Source: Kushneria indalinina DSM 14324
GTDB lineage: Bacteria; Pseudomonadota; Gammaproteobacteria; Pseudomonadales; Halomonadaceae
Assembly: GCF_003385845.1 (NCBI RefSeq)
Contig: NZ_QRDJ01000008.1
Location: 372,001 to 436,000, forward strand
DNA: 64,000 nucleotides
Direction: 5' to 3'
Below are positions 53,104-61,651 of this stretch, piece after piece. Below the pieces are notes generated by a model. That model ran no database searches, had not been told where the DNA came from, and saw only the letters and a list, made by a program, of their open reading frames with translations. The position numbers and the translations under genes are program-made. Every line of letters begins with the position of its first letter. The stretch's first letter is position 1.

Positions 53104-54444
53104 ATGGCACGTCAACTGCTGGCCCTGGTGTTCCCACCGCTGCTGGGGCTTTTCATTCTGGCCCTGGGCAACGGGTTTCTCTCCACACTGGTCACGCTGC
53201 GGCTGGATAACGCCGGTGCGTCGGTGGAAACCATCGGCTGGGTGTCGTCGGCCTACTATGTGGGGCTGGCGCTGGGGGCGGTGCTCAATGACCGTCTGCT
53301 GCTGCGTATCGGCCACATCCGGGCCTATGCCTGCTTTGCCTCACTGGTGGCGGCGGCCGCACTGGCGCAGGCGCTGTGGCTCGACGCCGGCTGGTGGTTT
53401 GCCATGCGTCTGATCGGTGGCTGGGCCACGGTGGGTGTCTATCTGGTGATCGAGAGCTGGCTGTTGACCAGCAGCGATTCGACCCGCCGCGGTCAGATAC
53501 TGGCCTTCTACATGATCTCGCTCTATGCCGCCCTGGCGCTGGGGCAGCTGTTGCTGGGGCTTTTCGAGGCGCCCTTTGATGCCACGCCCTATGTGGTGAT
53601 CGGCATGCTGGCCACGCTGTCGGTACTGCCGCTTTGCATCATTCCCCGCGTGACGCCGCTGCTGGAACATGCCGTGCCGCTGTCGCCCTGGCGGCTGGTG
53701 CGGGTGACACCGACCGGGGTGATGGGCGTGTTCGGTTCGGGACTGATCGTGGCGGCGCTCTATTCGCTGCTGCCGCTGTATCTGCAGCAGTCGGGACTGT
53801 CGGTCGAGCGACTGGGACAGTTCATGGCGGTGGTCATTGTCGGCGGCATGGCATTGCAATACCCCATGGGACGCTGGTCGGATCGCAACGATCGCCAGAT
53901 CGTGCTGATTGCGCTGGGCATGGCCCTGATTGCGCTGGCACTGGCACTGCCGATGGCGGCGGCCATCAGTGAACTGGCGCTGGGTGGCGTTCTCTTCGTG
54001 TTCGGTGGGGTGGCGTTTTCACTTTATCCGGTCGCCATGAGTCACGCCGCCGACCGGGCACCGCCTCAGGCGCTGGTGGGCATGAGCCAGGGGCTGTTGC
54101 TGATCAATGCCGTGGGCTGCACGCTCAGCGCGCCGATGCTCACCGGTGTCATGGGCCAGACCGGCGAGAATGGCCTTTTCTATGGCTTTGCGATTATTTC
54201 AGCAGTCATGGCGCTTTTCTTCATGTGGCGCCGCAGCGTGCGCCCGGCACCACAACCGCTGGCCCCCTTCGCCGCGCACCCGGTGCAGTCCGTGGTCGGT
54301 GCCGAGCTTGAAGTGACCGAAGAGATGGTCGCAGGTGCCGAGACTCAGGCAGAAAAGGAGGAAGCCGAGGAGGCCGCACATCAGGACAACGCGCGCTTTG
54401 ACAGCGCCGCGCAGGGCGGGGATGAGGCGCGCCCGTCGTCCTGA
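53104..54444 (+). CDS. MFS transporter (YcaD-like) with acidic C-terminal tail
   Basis: 446 residues, 12 transmembrane segments. LRLDNAGASVETIGWVSSAYYVGLALGA and ESWLLTSSDSTRRGQILAFYM are the YcaD-like blocks. The last 65 residues form a non-membrane acidic tail (EEMVAGAETQAEKEEAEEAA) that is unusual for the family. ATG 53104 follows GAGGAAGGT. Divergent from the acyltransferase gene; its stop is 12 bases from that of the convergent diguanylate cyclase gene. Confidence 0.85.
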   Translation: MARQLLALVFPPLLGLFILALGNGFLSTLVTLRLDNAGASVETIGWVSSAYYVGLALGAVLNDRLLLRIGHIRAYACFASLVAAAALAQALWLDAGWWFAMRLIGGWATVGVYLVIESWLLTSSDSTRRGQILAFYMISLYAALALGQLLLGLFEAPFDATPYVVIGMLATLSVLPLCIIPRVTPLLEHAVPLSPWRLVRVTPTGVMGVFGSGLIVAALYSLLPLYLQQSGLSVERLGQFMAVVIVGGMALQYPMGRWSDRNDRQIVLIALGMALIALALALPMAAAISELALGGVLFVFGGVAFSLYPVAMSHAADRAPPQALVGMSQGLLLINAVGCTLSAPMLTGVMGQTGENGLFYGFAIISAVMALFFMWRRSVRPAPQPLAPFAAHPVQSVVGAELEVTEEMVAGAETQAEKEEAEEAAHQDNARFDSAAQGGDEARPSS

Positions 54445-54456
54445 CGCGTGCGGTGA

Positions 54457-56058
54457 TCAGCTCTCGAGCGTGATGTTCGGGTCATGACAGCGCCAGGTGT
54501 TACGGCCCTCGCGCTTGGCCCGGTACATCGCCTGATCGGCCAGCTGGATCAGGGTCTGAACATCGCGGGTGTCGCGGCCCAGCACCGCGATGCCGATACT
54601 AACGCCCAGGCGCACCTGCTGGCCGCTTGCCAGTATCAGGGGACGGTTGATGCTGTCGATCAACCGCTGCGCCAGCTCGGTCAGATCCGTCAGAGGCGTT
54701 CGATGATCAAGCAGCAGCACGAACTCGTCGCCGCCCAGGCGGGCCGGATAGTCATGCTGGCGTGAGGTCGCAAGCAGCATGCCGGCAATCTGTCTGAGCA
54801 CTTCGTCACCGGCATGGTGGCCATACACGTCATTGACCTGCTTGAAGTGATCGAAGTCGAGCACCATCAGCGCATGCTGACGATCAGGGTGCAGGCGCTG
54901 ATAGCGCTGGATCACGTCAAGGCGTCGCTCGAACCCCAGCCGGTTGCCCAGCCCCGTCAGGGGATCGGTGACGGCAAGTTTTTCAGCTGCCTCGGCGGCG
55001 CGGCGACGCTCGGTAATATCATGCGCCACGCCCTGCAGGCGGCCCTCTTCCAGCCGGCTGACCATGACACTGACCCAGCGACGGTACTTCCCGTCGCCCA
55101 CGGCCATCTCCCACTGGCGAGGACTGTCCCGGCGTGCCCGACGACTGGTCAGCTCCTGCATCGTGGGGCCGCCTTCACCCGAAAGCGCTGTAAAGGCAAT
55201 GGGTGGCCCGGCAGGGTCCAGCGGTCTGCCTCCCAAAAACAGGCGACAAAAAGCCGGGTTGGCCGATAGCAGCTGCCCCTGGTCGTCAAGTTCAAAAATG
55301 CCGGCCTCGACGTTATCAAAGAGAGTGCGGTAGCGCCGCTCCTCGATTTCCCGCGCCAGCCGCTGTCGGCGCTCTTCGCTCAGGCTGCTGACCAGCCGAT
55401 CGATCATGGCATTGACGCTCAGCACCAGGCGGCCGATCTCATCCTTGTAGTGCCCGCTGGGCGATGACAGCTTCTGTCCCGTTTCCGCCTCCAGGGCATG
55501 GAGCTTTTGGGAGATATCGCTGATGGGGCGGGTGACGAAATAGAACACCACCAGAATGACGCTCACCCCCAGCCCCAAAAGCTGCAGGACAAGGGCGACG
55601 GACAAAAACCGTGTAGCGTCATTGACCATGCTGTCAATCCAGTCCTGATCCGGCACCAGCGTCAGCTCACAGACCTGCTGGCCGGGCTCGAAGGGGGACT
55701 CGATCGCCCGGGTCAGTGGGGCGCCGCTGTCATGATCGATGGCCGTCACCCGGTCGGCCAGCGCGCTGCCATCGTGGCGAATCAGACGCGCCTCACGGAC
55801 AATGCGATTGCTCAAAAGCCCTTGGGTGACCTCGCCGGCCAGCTGAGCGTCATCCAGAAAACAGGCGATCTGTGCCGTGCGCTCGACCGTGGCAATCAGG
55901 CCTTCAAGGCGCATCTGCTGGACGCTCTTTTCGGATTCGGCGCGCAGGTGTACGGCCGTGAGCAGAAAGGCGATGCCCAGTACACCCACGATGGCCACGA
56001 TGCTGGCGGCCGCCCGCAGGGCCAGACGACTGCGAAAGCGCGTCATAAGGCTTGCCAT
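54457..56058 (-). CDS. Membrane diguanylate cyclase (CHASE8-like sensor, HAMP, PAS, GGDEF)
   Basis: 533 residues. Transmembrane helices at about 17-37 and 150-172 bracket a periplasmic sensor with two Cys (TAQIACFLDDAQLAGEVTQGLLSN resembles CHASE8). HAMP (about 172-228), PAS (about 242-350, YRTLFDNVEAGIFELDDQGQL) and GGDEF domain (365-525) follow. GGDEF is intact at 441-445, and RQHD five residues before it is a complete inhibitory I-site, so an active, product-inhibited cyclic di-GMP synthase is expected. It starts two bases after the small binding-protein gene and is the last gene of that operon. Confidence 0.93.
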   Translation of the reverse strand: MASLMTRFRSRLALRAAASIVAIVGVLGIAFLLTAVHLRAESEKSVQQMRLEGLIATVERTAQIACFLDDAQLAGEVTQGLLSNRIVREARLIRHDGSALADRVTAIDHDSGAPLTRAIESPFEPGQQVCELTLVPDQDWIDSMVNDATRFLSVALVLQLLGLGVSVILVVFYFVTRPISDISQKLHALEAETGQKLSSPSGHYKDEIGRLVLSVNAMIDRLVSSLSEERRQRLAREIEERRYRTLFDNVEAGIFELDDQGQLLSANPAFCRLFLGGRPLDPAGPPIAFTALSGEGGPTMQELTSRRARRDSPRQWEMAVGDGKYRRWVSVMVSRLEEGRLQGVAHDITERRRAAEAAEKLAVTDPLTGLGNRLGFERRLDVIQRYQRLHPDRQHALMVLDFDHFKQVNDVYGHHAGDEVLRQIAGMLLATSRQHDYPARLGGDEFVLLLDHRTPLTDLTELAQRLIDSINRPLILASGQQVRLGVSIGIAVLGRDTRDVQTLIQLADQAMYRAKREGRNTWRCHDPNITLES

Positions 56059-56060
56059 GG

Positions 56061-56486
56061 CTATTCGCTCAGCGTCAGGAGAACACGCATGTGCGGCGGC
56101 GTCCGGGCGGCGTCCACGTAGCCGAGCGCATTGTTGTTGTGCGTCATGATGTCGAGGAAATCCTCAGAGTTCCCGGCCTGCTGCGGCGGCGAGGCGCGGC
56201 CGGAGAAGACTAGTCTTGCCCAGTAGGAGTTGATCTCGGCCATGTCCTTTTGCACCAGTGCCCTGTAAAAGCGGGCCTTGATAGGCGCCTGGTCGATCGG
56301 CAGGGCGACGCTGTCGTTGGGCAGCCGGCGATAGCGCCCCATGAAGATATTGACGGCCTCGCTGTGGCTGATCTGGCGCACCGTACTGGCATCGTTGATG
56401 ACAATGGCAATATCGGCCCGGGCCGTGGTGCCGATGAATAGCAGAGCTATCGTGGTGACGCGTATCCAACGCGTGAAGCGGGTCAT
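56061..56486 (-). CDS. Small phosphate-binding-protein-like periplasmic protein
   Basis: 141 residues with an export signal (MTRFTRWIRVTTIALLFIGTTARA). The mature part has IAIVINDASTVRQISHSEAVNIFMGRYRRLPNDSVALPIDQ, ALVQKDMAEINSYWARLVFSGRASPP and NNNALGYVDA, as in PstS-like type 2 periplasmic-binding proteins, but shorter, as if one lobe were reduced. ATG 56486 has AAGGA seven bases upstream; ATG 56492 is too close to that site. It sits between a porin and a diguanylate cyclase gene, so it may be the ligand-sensing partner of the cyclase. Confidence 0.78.
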   Translation of the reverse strand: MTRFTRWIRVTTIALLFIGTTARADIAIVINDASTVRQISHSEAVNIFMGRYRRLPNDSVALPIDQAPIKARFYRALVQKDMAEINSYWARLVFSGRASPPQQAGNSEDFLDIMTHNNNALGYVDAARTPPHMRVLLTLSE

Positions 56487-56496
56487 GGACATATCC

Positions 56497-57657
56497 TTAA
56501 AAGATGAAATCCAGCCCGAGGCTGACAAGGTTTGATTGATCGTCCTTCCAGCCGTCATCGATACCGCGCCACAACAGTCCCGGTGAGCGCGTGTGGATAC
56601 GGTCAAACTGGGCCTTGAGGGCCAGGTGAGTGGTGACGTCGTAGCGAAGGCCCAGCGACCAGGTATTCTGCTCGATATTGGAACCTATCGGGTCCTCGCG
56701 ACTGTCATGCGTTCTTGTGCCTGATGCCATGGCATAGGGCGTCCAGCGATCCATGCGCCATGCCGCAGAGACGAATCCGGTATCCAGCCAGGTGTCGCCA
56801 TCGGCAAGGATGTCGCGATTCCAGATCGCCTGCAGCTGCAGCGGACCCGAGCTGTAGGCCGCCCCCAGCGAGTAGACCTGCAGCTCGTCGAAACCGGTCA
56901 GATAGTTCAGATAACGATTGGCATCGATGTTAAACATCTGGTCGATCAGGTCAGCATCGCCGCCGCTGAAACTGACCTCTGAGCGAACTCGGGTATAGCC
57001 GGCGCGAAACCGCCAGGGGCCGGTCTCATAGTTAAGGTGCCCGCCAAGCACATTGTGGGCATCAAAGTCGGCCTCCAGCGCATCCGACATGAAAAACCGG
57101 CTGTCGGAGCGACCGGCAACCAATCGGGCCCAGACCAGATCATCGCCGACCGGCCGGGTAAAGGTCACATCGGCGCCATCGATATAGGTCAGCTGCAGCA
57201 CGCCAAAGTGGTCCACCGGTGGGCGAATCCAGGGATAGGCGAAGCCGACGTAGCGTGACTCCGAGATCAGATCGACATCCCAGCCCAGACGCCCGACACG
57301 TAGCTGAAAGCCCGGATCGGGGGCGTAGCGCACAAAGGCCAGCATCAGTTCGGGGCTGAAGTCCCCCGAGCTGTGATACTGGCTCATGCCCTGTACCACG
57401 GTGTCGAGTTCGTCGGTCAGGCGTACACTGGCCTGCAGGCCCAGGCGCGTATCGGTTCGAGCACTCCATCCCTTTTCGGCGCCCTTCGGCTGGCCGGTAT
57501 CGCGCACAAAATCGGCTCTATCCTGATCGCTGTGGATCAGCCCCAGCGTGCCGAAACCGCTGAGCGTCACCCGGTCATCCAGAAGGCGGGTCTGCGCCTG
57601 TGCACCGGCACTGCACGCCAACAGGAGTGCCATGAGCAGAATGGGCAGGGATTTCAT
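56497..57657 (-). CDS. Outer-membrane porin-like protein
   Basis: 386 residues with a signal peptide (MKSLPILLMALLLACSAGAQA) and a beta-rich mature part of repeated aromatic strands (VTLSGFGTLGLIHSD, LQLQAIWNRDILADGD) ending in the terminal aromatic residue LVSLGLDFIF, a Phe as required for outer-membrane assembly. Likely a 16-18-stranded beta-barrel. The start at 57657 gives a clean signal peptide; the longer frame to 57699 has no site either. First gene of the operon with the small binding-like protein (10 bases later) and the diguanylate cyclase. Confidence 0.78.
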   Translation of the reverse strand: MKSLPILLMALLLACSAGAQAQTRLLDDRVTLSGFGTLGLIHSDQDRADFVRDTGQPKGAEKGWSARTDTRLGLQASVRLTDELDTVVQGMSQYHSSGDFSPELMLAFVRYAPDPGFQLRVGRLGWDVDLISESRYVGFAYPWIRPPVDHFGVLQLTYIDGADVTFTRPVGDDLVWARLVAGRSDSRFFMSDALEADFDAHNVLGGHLNYETGPWRFRAGYTRVRSEVSFSGGDADLIDQMFNIDANRYLNYLTGFDELQVYSLGAAYSSGPLQLQAIWNRDILADGDTWLDTGFVSAAWRMDRWTPYAMASGTRTHDSREDPIGSNIEQNTWSLGLRYDVTTHLALKAQFDRIHTRSPGLLWRGIDDGWKDDQSNLVSLGLDFIF

Positions 57658-57802
57658 CAGGAGGCGATCTCGCGGGGTAAAGGAGGTCGGGCAATCCATT
57701 GGGCACCACAGTGCTTTTGGGTTGCGATCACCTCATGATGTCGGCCGCGCGGCGCGAGACTTTAATGACAGGGAGAAGCGGGCAGGGGTAATACGACGCC
57801 GG

Positions 57803-57826
57803 GGCCGCGGACTGAGCGCCGCGGCC
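57803..57826. terminator. GC-rich stem-loop after the 2OG-Fe(II) oxygenase gene
   Basis: GGCCGCGG (57803-57810), eight-base loop, CCGCGGCC (57819-57826). It stands between the oxygenase stop and the porin start, on the minus strand. No U-run follows, so its function as terminator is uncertain. Confidence 0.4.
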
Positions 57827-57841
57827 GAAGGGAGTGATGGC

Positions 57842-58567
57842 TCAGCGGGCCGGGTCGACCACGCCGTTGATGGAGGCGTTGCGTCGAAACCAGCCGGCGA
57901 TACTGGCACGCGGCAGGCGGGTCGGCAGTACTTCATGGGGCACGCTGTCCGACAAAAAGCAGGCCAGGGTGCCGGCCTCGGGCAGTACCCTGGCCATTTC
58001 GCGAATGGAGGCATCGGGATTAAACCCGTCCGGGCCCTGCTGCTGGCTCTCAAACAGCACCATCTCGCCGCCACCATCGACGGGCCAGTCGCGATTGAGA
58101 TAGGTCACCGTCGAGATGATGCGGTTGGCGCGACCCTGAAAGCTGTCCACGTGACGCTTGTAAAAGGCGCCCGGTGGGTAGCGGGCAAAGTGGGCCTCGA
58201 ACTCGAAAAGGCCGATAAAAAGCGCCCGGTTGATCTGTTCACGCAGCTCCTCCAGACGCTGAAGGTAGACCTGCTGTGCCGGACTCTCCCGGTTCAGCCA
58301 GCGAATGGCATCCCCCCTAATGCTGGTGGCCAGCTGATGCTCATTGAGTCGGCCGATGCCGGCGCTGGCCAGGGCGTCACAGGCCTCAAGGCGTTCAAGG
58401 TCGGCCAATAAGGCATCAATCAGCGCCGATGAAAAGAAGTCGCGCTGGTAGCTGAAGCCCTGATGGATCAGATCCTCAATCAGGGCGTCGATGCGTTCGG
58501 GCGCGAGCGGAGAGGCAGCCAGCAGGGCACGGGCCTCGCGATCGAAATCAGCAGTGACAGAGTTCAT
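57842..58567 (-). CDS. 2OG-Fe(II) oxygenase family protein
   Basis: 241 residues. The metal triad is visible: RHVDSF (His and Asp, about 138-140) and VPHEVLP (distal His, about 211), followed by RASIAGWFRRN with the 2-oxoglutarate Arg. It resembles the prolyl-4-hydroxylase-type SM-20/PKHD branch that modifies proteins, but the substrate is unknown. It overlaps the Nudix gene upstream by four bases, so the two are co-transcribed. Confidence 0.85.
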   Translation of the reverse strand: MNSVTADFDREARALLAASPLAPERIDALIEDLIHQGFSYQRDFFSSALIDALLADLERLEACDALASAGIGRLNEHQLATSIRGDAIRWLNRESPAQQVYLQRLEELREQINRALFIGLFEFEAHFARYPPGAFYKRHVDSFQGRANRIISTVTYLNRDWPVDGGGEMVLFESQQQGPDGFNPDASIREMARVLPEAGTLACFLSDSVPHEVLPTRLPRASIAGWFRRNASINGVVDPAR

Positions 58568-59193
58568 GACGGGCGCCTTCGTGACGGTCGAGGGGGCAAA
58601 TGGCGAAGGGTTGAGGTTTCAGGGTAACGATCCAGTCCGATATCCACCTGAAAGGCCACATTGAGGAGCTCGACGACCATCATTGCCGACAGGCCCCAGA
58701 GCGTGTGCTCCAGAATCGTATAGCTGGGCACGTACCAGCGCTCGTCGTCATCCTGGATCACATCGGTGTGCTGGCGTGGGTCGGTCATCAGACGGGCCAG
58801 CTCGACCTCGAAAATGGTATCGATCTCGTCGGGGTTGGGGGTGAAGGGCGTGTCGGGTTCGATCAGTCCCACAAAGGGCGTCACGATCATGCCGTTGGCA
58901 GAAAAACGATCGGACAGCCGACCCAGCAGACTGACCTGCGCAGGCGGCAGGCCGATCTCCTCCAGGCTTTCACGCAGGGCGCAGGCTTCAAGACTTGCAT
59001 CATCGGGGTCCAGCTTGCCGCCGGGAAAGGCGACCTGGCCGGCGTGGGAGCTCAGACGGGCATTGCGGCGTGTCAGCAAGAGCGTCGGCGCCTCATGATT
59101 GATGATCGGCATCAGCACGGCCGCGCGCGGATGGCTGCCGCCAAGCTGTGCCGGCCGGTAATCCTTGAGTCGATGTTGTGCCTTTAGCAGCAT
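58564..59193 (-). CDS. Nudix hydrolase, CoA pyrophosphatase type
   Basis: 209 residues. RPAAVLMPIINHEAPTLLLTRRNARLSSHAGQVAFPGGKLDPDD followed by ALRESLEEIGL gives the Nudix box, with the SSHAGQVAFPGGK sequence specific to the NudL-like CoA pyrophosphatases. It would split CoA and its derivatives to phosphopantetheine and 3',5'-ADP. ATG 59193 gives the usual length; upstream frame codons to 59421 are not conserved in character. Weak Shine-Dalgarno. Divergent from another Nudix gene. Confidence 0.88.
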   Translation of the reverse strand: MLLKAQHRLKDYRPAQLGGSHPRAAVLMPIINHEAPTLLLTRRNARLSSHAGQVAFPGGKLDPDDASLEACALRESLEEIGLPPAQVSLLGRLSDRFSANGMIVTPFVGLIEPDTPFTPNPDEIDTIFEVELARLMTDPRQHTDVIQDDDERWYVPSYTILEHTLWGLSAMMVVELLNVAFQVDIGLDRYPETSTLRHLPPRPSRRRPS

Positions 59194-59309
59194 AAGGAGC
59201 ACGTTCCAGCAGAAAGACCAGGTATCATGGCGAAATCGCCAATCGACACATGAGGTGATCAGACGTAGTGTAAAGCGTTCGGTCACTCGCCGTAAGCGAC
59301 GAGGAAAGC

Positions 59310-59885
59310 ATGAATTTTTGCAGCCATTGCGGCGCGCCGGTGCGCTTTGCCATTCCATCGGACGATGATCGTCCGCGCTATCTGTGTGATAACTGCGGCA
59401 CCATCCACTATCAGAATCCACGTATCGTGGCCGGCAGTCTACCGATTCTTGGCGATCGGGTATTGCTGTGCCGCCGTGCCATCGTCCCGCGTGAAGGGTG
59501 CTGGACCCTGCCGGCCGGGTTCATGGAAAACGGAGAAACCACGCCCGAGGCGGCCATCCGCGAAACCCGCGAGGAAGCCTGTGCCGAGATCGAGCTGGGC
59601 GGGCTCTATACCATGGTCGACCTGCCCCATATCAATCAGGTCTACATGATCTATCTGGCGCGCCTTCGCGATGATGTGGCGCCGGCCTTTTCGGCAGGAC
59701 CCGAAAGCCTTGAAGTGCGCCTTTTCCGGGAAGAGGACATCCCCTGGTCAGAACTTGCCTTCTCGACCATCACGAAAACCCTTGAATGCTATTTTCGCGA
59801 TCGTGCGCGTCTTGAAAGGGAAGCACGCGACGTGCAGACCCTGGATCTCTATTCACTGCACTCTGATGTGATCCGCCGCTGGTAG
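59310..59885 (+). CDS. Nudix hydrolase with N-terminal zinc ribbon (ADP-ribose/NADH pyrophosphatase-like)
   Basis: 191 residues. MNFCSHCGAPVRF and YLCDNCGTIHYQNPR form a four-Cys zinc ribbon (about 4-33), and GFMENGETTPEAAIRETREEACAEI is a canonical Nudix box (GX5EX7REUXEEXXU). The combination is that of a NudC-like or ADP-ribose-type pyrophosphatase, but it lacks the N-terminal NudC domain. ATG 59310 follows GAGGAAAGC. Substrate specificity is not decided by sequence. Confidence 0.88.
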   Translation: MNFCSHCGAPVRFAIPSDDDRPRYLCDNCGTIHYQNPRIVAGSLPILGDRVLLCRRAIVPREGCWTLPAGFMENGETTPEAAIRETREEACAEIELGGLYTMVDLPHINQVYMIYLARLRDDVAPAFSAGPESLEVRLFREEDIPWSELAFSTITKTLECYFRDRARLEREARDVQTLDLYSLHSDVIRRW

Positions 59886-60040
59886 CACGGGGCGAGAGAA
59901 GCGCGGGGCGCTCCGTGGCCTTTACGGGGCAGGGGCGCTCCATTTGCTCGCGCCGTGTCTGCTGGACGATCCACTGCCTGGTAATGGCATAATTGTGGCT
60001 TTCCCGAGGGCCGGTTCGGCCGACAACGGTATAGATCACG

Positions 60041-60406
60041 ATGCTCAAATGGATTTCAATCGCGCTGGTGGTAGTGCTGGCGGCGCTGCAGTATCAGCTC
60101 TGGCTGGGAGAGGGCGGCCTTCTGGAGCACAGCCGCGTCAAGGTGCGGGCCGATGAGCTGCAGGAAAGCAACGAGCTGCTGACCGATCGCAATGACCGTC
60201 TTGCCGCCGAGGTTGTGGATCTGAAAAACGGTCTGGATGCGATCGAGGAGCGCGGGCGCAACGATCTGGGCATGGTCCGCAACGACGAACAGTTTTTCTG
60301 GGTCCCCAGTGAAAAGGCCAGCCGCAACCCCACCCGGGTGGCCCCGCCGGGTGCCGACCAGAGCGCCGATGAAGCCCGTGATGAACTTGCCGGGAGAGAG
60401 CCATGA
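60041..60406 (+). CDS. ftsB: Cell division protein FtsB
   Basis: 121 residues: a short cytoplasmic tip, one transmembrane helix (MLKWISIALVVVLAALQYQLWLG, about 4-22), a coiled coil (about 28-72, LQESNELLTDRNDRLAAEVVDLKNG) and the conserved ERGRNDLGMVRNDEQFFWV. It bridges FtsQ and FtsL in the divisome. The C-terminal 30 residues after FWV are a hydrophilic extension beyond most homologues. ATGA overlap with ispD, the standard gammaproteobacterial neighbour. Confidence 0.95.
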   Translation: MLKWISIALVVVLAALQYQLWLGEGGLLEHSRVKVRADELQESNELLTDRNDRLAAEVVDLKNGLDAIEERGRNDLGMVRNDEQFFWVPSEKASRNPTRVAPPGADQSADEARDELAGREP

Positions 60407-61146
60407 GCGCCCCGCAGTGGTTGATCGTGCCGGCGGCCGGACGCGGTACCCGCATGCGCGCGGCCTGCCCCAAGCAGTACCTGCTGCTCGATGATCGGGC
60501 GGTGCTCGCCTGTACGCTGGCGCGGCTGCATGAGGCCTTTCCCGAGGCGACCCTGCTGCTGTGTCTGGACGCCGAGGATCAGTGGTTTCATGAGTCCATG
60601 GTGCCCTTTGCGCGCTGGCAGCGTCTCGATGGCGGCGATGAGCGGGTGGATTCGGTGCGTGCCGGCATCGACTGGCTGGCCGCGCATGCCCACAGCGATG
60701 ACTGGGTGCTGATCCACGACGTGGCGCGCCCCTGTGTCACCGTGGCGGATCTGCACCATCTGCTGGAAACCATCCGCCATGACCCGGTGGGCGGGCTGCT
60801 GGCCGCGCCGGTCACCGACACCCTGAAGCGTCAGGACACCCATCAGCGCGTCGAGGCGACCGTGGCACGTCAGGGGCTCTGGCGGGCGATGACGCCGCAG
60901 GGCTTTCGTTACGGCGTTCTGCGCGAGGCCTTTGAACAGGCCGCAAGCGAACACTTTTTGATGACTGACGAGGCCTCGGGCGTCGAGCAGCTCGGTCATG
61001 CGCCGCTGCTGGTCACCGGGCGCAGCGACAATCTGAAAATCACCCATCCCGAGGATCTGGCGCTGGTCGCGCAGATTCTGCGTGCCCAGCAGGACACCTC
61101 CCGGTTATATCTTTCGGACAAGGAACCCGGCCATGAGCCTATCTGA
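60403..61146 (+). CDS. ispD: 2-C-methyl-D-erythritol 4-phosphate cytidylyltransferase IspD
   Basis: 247 residues; third step of the MEP isoprenoid pathway, joining MEP to [23 protein letters not shown] (nucleotide-binding loop, about 10-29), [16 protein letters not shown] and HDVARPCVT carry the conserved residues; [10 protein letters not shown]-type and [12 protein letters not shown] are also present. It overlaps ftsB by four bases and ispF by 14. Confidence 0.96.
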   Translation: MSAPQWLIVPAAGRGTRMRAACPKQYLLLDDRAVLACTLARLHEAFPEATLLLCLDAEDQWFHESMVPFARWQRLDGGDERVDSVRAGIDWLAAHAHSDDWVLIHDVARPCVTVADLHHLLETIRHDPVGGLLAAPVTDTLKRQDTHQRVEATVARQGLWRAMTPQGFRYGVLREAFEQAASEHFLMTDEASGVEQLGHAPLLVTGRSDNLKITHPEDLALVAQILRAQQDTSRLYLSDKEPGHEPI

Positions 61147-61651
61147 TCCTTCTACCCTGGCTCGGCTGCGTATCGGTCACGGCTTTGACGTTCACCGCTT
61201 CGGCGAGGGCGATCATCTGATGCTGGGCGGCGTGCGCGTGGATTTCGATCATGGCTTTGTGGCGCACTCCGATGGCGATGTGGTGCTGCATGCCCTGAGC
61301 GATGCCCTGCTGGGCGCGGCGGCGCTGGGCGACATCGGCCAGCACTTCCCGGATACCGATGAGCAGTGGCGCGGCGCCGACAGTCGCGCGCTGCTGCGTC
61401 ATGTGGTGTCGCTGATCCAGCGCGAAGGCTTTGCCCTGATCAACGTGGATATCACCATTCTGGCCCAGGCCCCCAAAATGGCGCCGCACATTGGCGCCAT
61501 GCGAGACGTGATCGCCGAGGACATCGGACTGGCGCTGTCGTGTGTCAACGTCAAGGCCACGACCACCGAGAAGCTCGGCTTTACCGGCCGCGGTGAGGGC
61601 ATTGCCGTGGAAGCCGTGGCGCTGTTGATGCGCCATGACGAGGCGGCATGA
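61133..61651 (+). CDS. ispF: 2-C-methyl-D-erythritol 2,4-cyclodiphosphate synthase IspF
   Basis: 172 residues; makes the cyclic diphosphate of the MEP pathway. The zinc ligands are in GHGFDVHRF (Asp and His, about 18-20) and the family sequence [19 protein letters not shown] follows. A 10-residue N-terminal extension lies before [12 protein letters not shown] 61133 is preceded by AAGGAACCC; the frame to 61082 is not needed. ATGA overlap with truD. Confidence 0.96.
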   Translation: MSLSDPSTLARLRIGHGFDVHRFGEGDHLMLGGVRVDFDHGFVAHSDGDVVLHALSDALLGAAALGDIGQHFPDTDEQWRGADSRALLRHVVSLIQREGFALINVDITILAQAPKMAPHIGAMRDVIAEDIGLALSCVNVKATTTEKLGFTGRGEGIAVEAVALLMRHDEAA

